From: Actinomycetota bacterium
GTDB lineage: Bacteria; Actinomycetota; Acidimicrobiia; Acidimicrobiales; JAHWLA01
Direction of reading: 5' to 3'
Length of the DNA stretch: 5,312 bases
Assembly: GCA_019347595.1 (NCBI GenBank)
Contig: JAHWLA010000189.1
Coordinates: forward strand, 1 to 5,312
Made by a program: the position numbers and the translations under genes
Notes under the pieces: model-generated
Told to the model about the DNA's origin: nothing
Databases searched by the model: none
What the model saw: the letters and a program-made list of their open reading frames with translations, nothing else
In this document: piece by piece, positions 1 to 5,312 of the stretch
Numbering within the stretch: the first letter of the stretch is position 1
Layout of the letters: every line of letters begins with the position of its first letter

Positions 1-259
1 CGTACATCCCCGACGACACCGGCCGGGGTGCCATGAGCGACCCCAGGCTGTTGGCGGGCGGGACGGAGATGCCGGGACCGGTGCGCTGGAGCACATGCAA
101 TTGACGCCGGAAGTTGCCGATGGAATCGGCCGGCCTCCCTTCGGCCCGCGCCCGGAGGAGCGGGGGAACCAGAACGGCGGCCCATATCACGGCGAGGAAA
201 AGCAGCACCACGATGGTCAAAGCTCCTCGACCTACCTTTGCGACTCGGCGACGGTACAT
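1..259 (-). CDS. sepX: SepX/GlpR-like membrane protein, N-terminal part (cut by window edge)
   Basis: An open minus-strand frame runs 86 codons from ATG at 259-257 to the window edge with no stop. It begins MYRRRVAKVGRGAL, then has one hydrophobic helix (about residues 14-35, TIVVLLFLAVIWAAVLVPPLL), then a basic segment RARAEGRPADSIGNFRRQLHVLQ. A short N-terminus, one helix ending in a VP motif, arginines after it and an FRRQL-type amphipathic stretch resemble the N-terminus of actinobacterial SepX (Streptomyces) and GlpR (Corynebacterium), single-pass proteins that act with FtsZ in division and polar growth. Lying downstream of moeA/glp fits, since Rv0996 follows moeA1 in mycobacteria. The start is uncertain. 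ATG 259 has no clear Shine-Dalgarno; TTG at 220 (MTIVVLLFL...) and GTG at 211 are alternatives, with GAGGAG at 223-228 spaced well only for GTG 211. Real gene: fairly sure. SepX/GlpR identity: inference from a fragment. Confidence 0.6.
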   Translation of the reverse strand, partial: MYRRRVAKVGRGALTIVVLLFLAVIWAAVLVPPLLRARAEGRPADSIGNFRRQLHVLQRTGPGISVPPANSLGSLMAPRPVSSGMY

Positions 260-395
260 CGGCCCGATGCGGCTGCGGTGGATGGGGGGAAGCAGCCGGG
301 CCGGAAAGTGATCGGTACTAGTTCCTACTACGACAAGCGCCTCGACGCCAGCCTGTGCCAGTTATTTCCAGCCGTCCCAGCGGCGCCGGGTGGCC

Positions 396-878
<483 letters not shown>

Positions 879-923
879 GGACGCCAAGTCTACGGCTCGC
901 CGCCGGCGCGCAGCGGACGGCGG

Positions 924-1898
924 TCAGCCGCCGATCTGGCTCATGCTCCGTGCCGGGCGCACGAAGCGGACCTGCCCGATGCTGTGCCCCGCCCACTTCC
1001 CACCTACATCGGCCGCCACCGCGGCAGCCAAGGCCTCGTCGTCGGCCCCGCCCCGCAGCAGCGCCCGCAGGTCGGTCTCCTCGACGGCGAACAGGCAGTT
1101 GCGGAACTTGCCCTCGGCCGTCAGGCGCACCCGGTCGCATGCCCCGCAGAACGGCGCCGTCACGCTGGCGATCACGCCGAACGCACCCCGCCCGTCGACA
1201 TACCGGTAGCGGGTAGCGGGCTCCGAGCCCTGGGACACTGTCTCCACCGGGTACACGCCGGCGATGGCGGCCACGATCTCGGCCGCAGGCACGACCTTTT
1301 CCGCACTCCACGCCTCGTCGGCGTCCAGCGGCATGAACTCGATGAACCGCGCCTCCACCCCGCGCTCCCGGGCGAACGTCGCCAGCTCGACCACCTCGTC
1401 GTCGTTGACGCCGCGCATCACGACGACGTTGACCTTCACGGGATCGAACCCCGCGGCAACGGCGGCATCGATGCCCGCCACGACGGCGTCGACGGCATCC
1501 CGACGCGTCAACTGCGTGAACCGCTCGGGGCGCAGCGAGTCGAGCGACACGTTGACCCGTCGCAGCCCGGCCGCCCGCAGATCGGCCGCCACCTCGGGCA
1601 GCTTGATCCCGTTGGTGGTCATCGCCAGGTCGACGCCCAGCGCCGCGAGCTTCTCCACCAGCACGGGGAGGTGCGCCCGCACCGTCGGCTCGCCGCCGGT
1701 GATGCGGATGCTTTCGAACCCGAACCGCTCGACGCACACCCGCGCCACCCGCTCGATCTCCTCGAACGTCAGCACCTGGTCGCGGGGCAGCCATGTCATG
1801 CCCTCGGCGGGCATGCAGTAGGTGCAGCGGAAGTTGCACCGGTCGGTGACGGAGATCCGCAGATCGCGCACCACGCGACCGTGCGGGTCGACGAGCAT
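924..1898 (-). CDS. moaA: MoaA, GTP 3',8-cyclase (radical SAM)
   Basis: First step of molybdenum cofactor synthesis: S-adenosylmethionine-dependent radical rearrangement of GTP to 3',8-cyclo-7,8-dihydro-GTP. The protein has 324 residues, normal for the family. The radical SAM cluster motif CNFRCTYC is at residues 21-28 (Cys21, Cys25, Cys28), followed by ITGGEPT (66-72) for SAM binding, the TTNGIKL motif and VNVSLDS. The C-terminal second [4Fe-4S] cluster motif is intact: Cys251, Cys254 and Cys268 in CGACDRVRLTAEGKFRNC, the CxxC-x13-C spacing typical of MoaA. The protein ends in Gly-Gly (SQIGG), the conserved C-terminal tail needed for activity in characterised MoaA. Nothing essential is missing, so it should be functional. 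ATG 1898 lies 9 nt after the moeA stop; the nearest Shine-Dalgarno-like GGAG is only 2 nt before it, so translation probably depends on coupling to moeA. Confidence 0.97.
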   Translation of the reverse strand: MLVDPHGRVVRDLRISVTDRCNFRCTYCMPAEGMTWLPRDQVLTFEEIERVARVCVERFGFESIRITGGEPTVRAHLPVLVEKLAALGVDLAMTTNGIKLPEVAADLRAAGLRRVNVSLDSLRPERFTQLTRRDAVDAVVAGIDAAVAAGFDPVKVNVVVMRGVNDDEVVELATFARERGVEARFIEFMPLDADEAWSAEKVVPAAEIVAAIAGVYPVETVSQGSEPATRYRYVDGRGAFGVIASVTAPFCGACDRVRLTAEGKFRNCLFAVEETDLRALLRGGADDEALAAAVAADVGGKWAGHSIGQVRFVRPARSMSQIGG

Positions 1899-1907
1899 GG
1901 CTCCAGG

Positions 1908-3128
1908 CTACGCCGACGTGAGCAGCATCACCTCGACGTCCCCGCCCGGCGCCACGCCTTCGCCGTCGGGCACCAGCGCCAGCGCGTTGGCCAGCGCCAT
2001 GGCCCGCAACAGGTGTGAGGCCTGCCCGCCCGACGACCGCGCGTGGAACCGCCCGTCGTCGCCGTAGTCGGCGCGCACGCGCACGAGGTGCAGCTTGCCG
2101 TCCGGCGTGCGGGGCAGACCGTCGTCGGCGACGGCGCGCACCCGCGGGCGCTCGAGCGCGGGATGGCCCGCCATCTGCCGCAAGCCGGGACGGGCGAACA
2201 GTTCGAAGCTCACCATGGCCGACACCGGGTTGCCGGGCAGCCCGAACACCGGCGTGCCGTCGATGGTCCCGAACGCCAACGGCTTGGCGGGCTTGATGGC
2301 CACCTGCATCCACTGCATGGCCCCGTCGCTGAGCTCGTCGAGGACCACCTTCACGTAGTCGAAGTCGCCCACGCTGACGCCGCCGCTGGTGATGACGGCA
2401 TGGCACTCCTCGACGCCACGGACGAACGCGGCCCGGAGCTCGTCGGGATCGTCACGGGCGATGCCGAGGTCGACGGCCTCGAAGCCCGACTGGCGCACCA
2501 GCGCCAGCAGCGTCGTGCGGTTGGCGTCGCGGATTTCGCCCGGCTTCAGGTCACGCCCTTCGTCGACCAGCTCGTCGCCCGTCGAGAGGACGCCGACGCG
2601 AGGACGGGTGAAGACAGGCACCCGGCGGAACCCCAGCGCGGCGAGCACGCCGAGATGGCCGGGCTGGAGGACGGTGGACGCCGGGAACACCTGCTGCCCG
2701 GGCTGGATGTCGTCGCCGGCGCCGCGGACGTGGTTGCCCGGTGCGACGGCACGTTCGATCACGACGGTCCCGCCGCCTTCCGCCGTTGTCGTCCACTCCA
2801 CCATCACCACGGCGTCCGCCCCGGGCGGCATGGGAGCGCCGGTCATGATGCGGACCGCCTCGCCCGGCCCCACCGACACGTCGGGCGCGGCACCCGCGGC
2901 CAGCGTGCCGACCACCGTCAAGGTCGTGGGCGCGTCCGCGGTGTCGGCCGCCCGCACGGCGAAGCCGTCCATCGCCGTGTTGGCGAACGGGGGGACGGCG
3001 GCGTCGGCGATCAACGGCACCGACGTGACGCAGCCGAGCGCATCCGGCAACGGCACGGCGGTGGGGCGCAAGGTCGCGCACCCCGCCAGCACTCGGGCCT
3101 TCGCCGAGCCCAGCGGGACGAGGCTCAC
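1908..3128 (-). CDS. moeA: MoeA/Glp, molybdopterin molybdotransferase (gephyrin-like)
   Basis: Inserts molybdate into adenylylated molybdopterin, the last step of basic molybdenum cofactor assembly. The protein has 406 residues, normal for MoeA. Motifs in order: PPFANTAMDGFAV (46-58), MTGAPMPPGAD (95-105), the MoaB/Mog-type fold starting RVGVLSTGDEL (177-187), GEIRDANR (197-204), TSGGVSVGDFD (247-257), IKPAKPL (278-284) and LPGNPVS (297-303), then a C-terminal beta domain. The substrate-site motifs are intact, so it can be catalytic. The start is GTG 3128, overlapping the galU TGA by 4 nt (GTGA); the frame is open much further upstream, but that part lies inside galU and does not resemble MoeA. 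In corynebacteria the homologue in this neighbourhood, Glp, also binds FtsZ and a membrane receptor, GlpR. A receptor-like gene sits at the left edge here, so a dual metabolic and division role is plausible but unproven. Confidence 0.95.
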   Translation of the reverse strand: MSLVPLGSAKARVLAGCATLRPTAVPLPDALGCVTSVPLIADAAVPPFANTAMDGFAVRAADTADAPTTLTVVGTLAAGAAPDVSVGPGEAVRIMTGAPMPPGADAVVMVEWTTTAEGGGTVVIERAVAPGNHVRGAGDDIQPGQQVFPASTVLQPGHLGVLAALGFRRVPVFTRPRVGVLSTGDELVDEGRDLKPGEIRDANRTTLLALVRQSGFEAVDLGIARDDPDELRAAFVRGVEECHAVITSGGVSVGDFDYVKVVLDELSDGAMQWMQVAIKPAKPLAFGTIDGTPVFGLPGNPVSAMVSFELFARPGLRQMAGHPALERPRVRAVADDGLPRTPDGKLHLVRVRADYGDDGRFHARSSGGQASHLLRAMALANALALVPDGEGVAPGGDVEVMLLTSA

Positions 3129-3991
3129 GTCAGGTTCTCGCGGCGGGCCACATCGGCCAGGAACCGGCGGAAGTCGGGGCCGAGGTCGTCGCGCTTGAGC
3201 GCCAGCTCCACCGTGGCCCGCAGGTAGTCGATCTTGTTGCCGGTGTCGTAGCGGCCGTGCTGGAACACCACGCCGTACAGCTCGGGCAGCATCGCCATGC
3301 CGTCGGTCAACTGGATCTCGCCGCCCTTGCCCGGCTGCACGCGTTCGAGGACGTCGAAGATCTGCGGCGTGAAGAGGTAGCGGCCCATGACGGCGAGGTT
3401 CGTAGGGGCGTCCTCGGCCGCAGGCTTCTCCACCAGTCCGGTGATGCGCACCAGCCCGTCGTCCACCGGTTCGGCGGCGGCGCACCCGTACAGCGAGACC
3501 TCGTCCTGCGCCACCTCCTTCAGCGCCACGACCGATCCCCCGTGGGCGGCGTGCGCATAGATCATGCGGCTCAGCACCTCCGACGTTTCCATGAGGTCGT
3601 CGGGCAGGAGGACCACAAAGGGCTCGTCGCCCACATGCTGCCGGGCCACCGACACCGCATGGCCGAGCCCCTTCGGCTCGCCTTGGCGCACGTAATGGAG
3701 GTCGGCCAGCTCGGTAATGGCCTGCACCTCCTTGATCTGAACGTCCTTGCCGCCCGCCCGCAGGTTGCGCTCCAGTTCGACGGCGTGGTCGAAGTGGTCT
3801 TCGATGCTGTTCTTGTTGCGCCCGGTGATGACGAGGATGTCGCGGATGCCGACACTGGCCGCCTCCTCGACCACGTACTGGATGGCCGGCTTGTCGACCA
3901 CTGGCAGCATTTCCTTGGGCTGCGCCTTGGTAGCCGGGAGGAACCGGGTCCCCAGCCCTGCGGCGGGGATGACCGCCTTCTTCACCGTCAT
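3125..3991 (-). CDS. galU: GalU, UTP–glucose-1-phosphate uridylyltransferase
   Basis: Makes UDP-glucose from UTP and glucose-1-phosphate, feeding cell-envelope glycans, glycolipids and trehalose; cytosolic. The protein has 288 residues, typical of bacterial GalU. The nucleotide-binding signature AAGLGTRFLPATKAQPKEM is at residues 10-28, with the conserved Arg16 and Lys26. Further family motifs follow: DKPAIQYVVEEA, ITGRNKNSIEDHFD, QGEPKGLGHAV, VLLPDDL (UTP/metal site), GLVEKP, GRYLF, GGEIQLTDG and YDTGNKIDYL. ATG 3991 overlaps the plsY stop by 4 nt (ATGA), and its own stop overlaps the moeA GTG by 4 nt, so the three genes are probably translationally coupled. galU directly before moeA/glp is a conserved actinobacterial arrangement (Rv0993–Rv0994 in M. 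tuberculosis). Confidence 0.97.
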   Translation of the reverse strand: MTVKKAVIPAAGLGTRFLPATKAQPKEMLPVVDKPAIQYVVEEAASVGIRDILVITGRNKNSIEDHFDHAVELERNLRAGGKDVQIKEVQAITELADLHYVRQGEPKGLGHAVSVARQHVGDEPFVVLLPDDLMETSEVLSRMIYAHAAHGGSVVALKEVAQDEVSLYGCAAAEPVDDGLVRITGLVEKPAAEDAPTNLAVMGRYLFTPQIFDVLERVQPGKGGEIQLTDGMAMLPELYGVVFQHGRYDTGNKIDYLRATVELALKRDDLGPDFRRFLADVARRENLT

Positions 3992-4551
3992 CGCAGGGTC
4001 CGCTCCTCGCCGCGCATCAGGCGGGCGACGTTATCGGCGTGGCGGGCGACGACGAGCACCGCCACGGCGGCGACCGTGGCGGCTTCGGCGCCGAGACCCC
4101 GGACGGCGAGCACCGCCGTCGGGATACCGAGGGCGACGACGAGCGACGCCACCGACGCCTTGCGGGCGAGCTTGGCGACGAGAAGCCAGGCGACGATGGC
4201 CGCCGTGGTGATCACCGGCTCGACGGCGAGGGTGAAACCGGCCGCGGTGGCCACTCCCTTGCCGCCTCGGAACCGCCGGGTCACCGGGAAGCAGTGGCCG
4301 ACGACGGCCGCCGCGCCACAGGCCAAGGCGAGCGGACGGCCGCCGATGACCAGGCCCGCGGCGGTGGGGAGCGCGCCCTTGAGGAAGTCGCCCGCGAACA
4401 CCAGCAGCGCGGCCTTGCGACCCGCCACCCGGTAGACGTTGGAGGCGCCCGGGTTGCCCGACCCCTGGCTGGTGACCCGCGAGCCGGCCACCAGCGTGGC
4501 GGTCGGGAACGTGCCCACCAGATAGGCGGCCACGACGACGAGGGGGGTCAC
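3988..4551 (-). CDS. plsY: PlsY, acyl-phosphate glycerol-3-phosphate acyltransferase
   Basis: Transfers an acyl group from acyl-phosphate to sn-glycerol-3-phosphate, giving lysophosphatidate, the first committed step of phospholipid synthesis in bacteria using PlsX/PlsY; multi-pass inner-membrane enzyme. From GTG 4551 it has 187 residues, slightly short but normal for the family. The three motifs are present: GSGNPGASN (30-38, glycerol-3-phosphate side), GHCFPVTRRFRGGKGVAT (85-102, phosphate-binding loop) and C-terminal HADNVARLMRGEE. Hydrophobic helices are visible at about 3-23, 47-70, 74-90 and two or three more between 100 and 170. I chose GTG 4551 because MTPLVVVAAYLVGTFP matches the usual first helix; the frame is open upstream to an ATG at 4614, but that 21-residue extension is hydrophilic and would cross the operator. 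No Shine-Dalgarno precedes GTG 4551. It opens the minus-strand operon. plsX is not in the window. Confidence 0.93.
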   Translation of the reverse strand: MTPLVVVAAYLVGTFPTATLVAGSRVTSQGSGNPGASNVYRVAGRKAALLVFAGDFLKGALPTAAGLVIGGRPLALACGAAAVVGHCFPVTRRFRGGKGVATAAGFTLAVEPVITTAAIVAWLLVAKLARKASVASLVVALGIPTAVLAVRGLGAEAATVAAVAVLVVARHADNVARLMRGEERTLR

Positions 4552-4557
4552 ATCGCC

Positions 4558-4563
4558 ATGGTA
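4558..4563 (-). promoter_or_regulatory. Candidate -10 box for a leaderless plsY operon transcript
   Basis: On the minus strand the hexamer TACCAT (4563 down to 4558) fits the TANNNT pattern and lies exactly 6 nt before the plsY GTG at 4551, the spacing expected if transcription starts on the start codon. Leaderless mRNAs are common in actinomycetes, and no Shine-Dalgarno is seen for plsY, which fits. No good -35 box appears; the best at 17-nt spacing is TGTACC (4586-4581). Short-motif evidence only. Confidence 0.35.
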
Positions 4564-4582
4564 GGAACAGGGGGAGCGGCGG

Positions 4583-4588
4583 TACACT
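4583..4588 (+). promoter_or_regulatory. Candidate -10 box for the FmdB/Ruc-like gene
   Basis: TACACT fits the actinobacterial -10 pattern (T at positions 1 and 6, A at 2) and directly abuts the inverted repeat, sharing its last T with it. This predicts a start near 4594-4597, so the operator would cover the transcription start, as CIRCE elements often do. No recognisable -35 is seen about 17-18 nt upstream (TGGTAG at 4559-4564 is poor). Support comes mainly from position relative to the operator. Confidence 0.4.
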
Positions 4589-4614
4589 TGGCACTCGCCA
4601 GGGCTGAGTGCCAA
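4588..4614 (+). promoter_or_regulatory. CIRCE operator (HrcA binding site)
   Basis: A perfect 9-bp inverted repeat: TTGGCACTC (4588-4596), a 9-nt spacer (4597-4605) and GAGTGCCAA (4606-4614). The CIRCE consensus is TTAGCACTC-N9-GAGTGCTAA. The site matches 8 of 9 bases in each arm, and the one change is compensated in the other arm (A to G, T to C), so symmetry is kept. The 9-nt spacer is the diagnostic one. CIRCE binds HrcA, which represses groES/groEL and dnaK-type genes until heat or protein damage inactivates it. The site lies just before the FmdB/Ruc-like gene, ending 20 nt before its start codon, and about 37 nt upstream of plsY on the other strand. Confidence 0.88.
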
Positions 4615-4618
4615 CGCC

Positions 4619-4624
4619 GGAGGA
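4619..4624 (+). promoter_or_regulatory. Ribosome binding site that fixes the FmdB/Ruc-like start
   Basis: GGAGGA lies 10 nt before ATG 4635, a strong Shine-Dalgarno at a slightly long but acceptable distance. It supports ATG 4635 over the in-frame ATG at 4608, which sits inside the right arm of the CIRCE element and would give an atypical N-terminus. Confidence 0.7.
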
Positions 4625-4634
4625 CTGCAAACCG

Positions 4635-4979
4635 ATGCCCACCTACGAGTACGCGTGCAAGAGCTGTGGTGAGCACCTCGAGGTCGTCCAGTCGTTCAAG
4701 GACGACGCGCGGACGACATGCCCCCAGTGTGAGGGCGACCTGCGCAAGGTGTTCGGCTCCATCGGGATCGCCTTCAAGGGCAGCGGCTTCTACAAGACGG
4801 ACAGCCGGCCTGCAGCGGCCACGAGCGGGTCGTCGAAGAGCGAGAAGAGCGAGTCCGCCAAGAGCGAGGCGTCAGGGTCGTCGTCTTCGTCGGAGTCGAA
4901 GCCCGCGGCGGCCAAGCCCGCGGACAGCGGTTCCAGTTCCGGCACCACCGAGTCGAAGAGCTCCGCCGCCTCCGCGTGA
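4635..4979 (+). CDS. ruc: FmdB-family zinc-ribbon protein, likely Ruc-type redox chaperone
   Basis: The 114-residue protein has two parts. Residues 1-55 form an FmdB-type zinc ribbon: the canonical start MPTYEYACKSCG, two Cys pairs (Cys8/Cys11 and Cys29/Cys32) that can bind one zinc, then the family's FGSIGIAFKGSGFYKTD ending. Residues 57-114 are low-complexity Ser/Ala/Lys/Glu (23 Ser in 58 residues, no Cys, almost nothing hydrophobic) and should be disordered. This matches Ruc (Rv0991c) of M. tuberculosis, in which oxidation of zinc-binding cysteines activates a chaperone with an unstructured C-terminus, and which belongs to the HrcA regulon. The CIRCE element upstream and nearby galU–moeA–sepX support orthology over a generic FmdB label. 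Expected role: holding unfolded proteins during oxidative or heat stress. Fold: sure. Chaperone function: inferred. Its TGA overlaps the mtnP GTG by 4 nt. Confidence 0.88.
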   Translation: MPTYEYACKSCGEHLEVVQSFKDDARTTCPQCEGDLRKVFGSIGIAFKGSGFYKTDSRPAAATSGSSKSEKSESAKSEASGSSSSSESKPAAAKPADSGSSSGTTESKSSAASA

Positions 4980-5312
4980 GCCGCTCGGCGTCCCGCCGGA
5001 CGGCGGAGATCGGTGTGTTCGGGGGATCGGGCTTCTACTCGTTCCTGGAAGACGTCACGCACGTGCCCATCCATACGCCCTACGGCTCGCCCTCGGCGCC
5101 CGTCGCCGTGGGCACGATCGAGGGCCGCTCGGTGGCGTTCCTTCCCCGACACGGCGTGCACCACGAGGTGCCACCCCATCGCGTGAACTACCGGGCCAAC
5201 GTGTGGGCCATGCGCGAGCTCGGCGTGCAGCGGCTCGTCGGGCCGTGCGCTGCGGGGTCGTTGCAGCCGTCGGTGAAGCCCGAGGACTTCGTCGTGCTCG
5301 ACCAGCTCGTCG
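4976..5312 (+). CDS. mtnP: MtnP, S-methyl-5'-thioadenosine phosphorylase, N-terminal part
   Basis: Phosphorolyses 5'-methylthioadenosine to adenine and 5-methylthioribose-1-phosphate, recovering purine and starting methionine salvage after polyamine or other SAM-dependent synthesis; cytosolic. The window holds 112 codons of a protein usually about 260-290 residues, cut by the right edge. Visible motifs of the PNP/MTAP family 2 fold: IGVFGGSGFYSFL (12-24, phosphate loop), TPYGSPSAPV (34-43), FLPRHGVHHEVPPHRVNYRA (55-74, with the phosphate-binding Arg58-His59 pair), then LVGPCAAGSL. These favour the MTAP/MtnP branch over ordinary PNP, though substrate-specifying residues lie mostly in the missing C-terminal half, so a related nucleoside phosphorylase cannot be excluded. 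The start is GTG 4976, overlapping the previous stop (GTGA). No strong Shine-Dalgarno of its own is seen, so translation is probably coupled to the FmdB/Ruc-like gene. Confidence 0.92.
   Translation, partial: MSRSASRRTAEIGVFGGSGFYSFLEDVTHVPIHTPYGSPSAPVAVGTIEGRSVAFLPRHGVHHEVPPHRVNYRANVWAMRELGVQRLVGPCAAGSLQPSVKPEDFVVLDQLV

Noticed and set aside
260..395. The gap between moaC and the left-edge gene, examined for a tRNA, terminator or promoter.
   Set aside because: No T-loop or cloverleaf was found. A short hairpin near 374-388 (CCCGGC/GCTGGG on the minus strand, with one wobble pair) has no following U tract, so it is not a convincing terminator. TAGTA repeats at 317-330 are not a clear promoter.
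4608..4634. The in-frame ATG at 4608 as the start of the FmdB/Ruc-like gene.
   Set aside because: It lies in the right arm of the CIRCE element, has no ribosome binding site, and would precede the canonical MPTYEY start, which has GGAGGA upstream.
4790..5179. A minus-strand frame opposite the FmdB/Ruc tail and the mtnP start.
   Set aside because: Both genes on the plus strand are supported by motifs; the Asp/Ser/Leu-rich product is the complement of the repetitive tail codons.

Overview
The window is very GC-rich, codes densely on both strands, and shows the gene neighbourhood of an actinomycete (Actinomycetota). The order sepX/glpR-like – moaC – moaA – moeA/glp – galU – plsY | CIRCE | FmdB/Ruc-like – mtnP resembles the Mycobacterium tuberculosis Rv0991c–Rv0996 block: FmdB/Ruc protein, a folate cyclo-ligase, galU, moeA1, rimJ and a SepX/GlpR-type membrane protein. 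Here plsY takes the place of the cyclo-ligase, and moaA-moaC that of rimJ. I lean to a deep-branching group such as Acidimicrobiia, but that is a judgement from protein style, not proof.

Layout. On the minus strand, read right to left from about 4551: plsY (acyl-phosphate glycerol-3-phosphate acyltransferase), galU (UDP-glucose pyrophosphorylase), moeA/glp (molybdopterin molybdotransferase), moaA (radical SAM GTP 3',8-cyclase) and moaC (cyclic pyranopterin monophosphate synthase). plsY/galU and galU/moeA each overlap by 4 nt, moeA/moaA are 9 nt apart and moaA/moaC about 45 nt apart, so this looks like one operon. After a 136-nt gap comes the 5' part of a minus-strand gene cut by the window's left edge. 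It encodes a short basic N-terminus, one membrane helix and a basic cytoplasmic segment, like the N-terminus of the actinobacterial cell-division protein SepX/GlpR.

On the plus strand, from 4635, a small zinc-ribbon protein with a long Ser/Lys/Glu/Ala-rich tail (FmdB family, Ruc-like) overlaps by 4 nt the start of mtnP (methylthioadenosine phosphorylase family), which runs off the right edge.

The most informative non-coding signal is a perfect inverted repeat at 4588-4614 in the divergent plsY/FmdB intergenic region: TTGGCACTC, 9-nt spacer, GAGTGCCAA. It matches the CIRCE operator of the heat-shock repressor HrcA. With the zinc ribbon and disordered tail, it marks the small gene as a stress-induced Ruc-type redox chaperone rather than an anonymous FmdB protein. 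The other notable signal is moeA/glp next to a SepX/GlpR-like receptor gene, the pair linked in corynebacteria to cell division. No mobile element, CRISPR array, rRNA or tRNA was seen.
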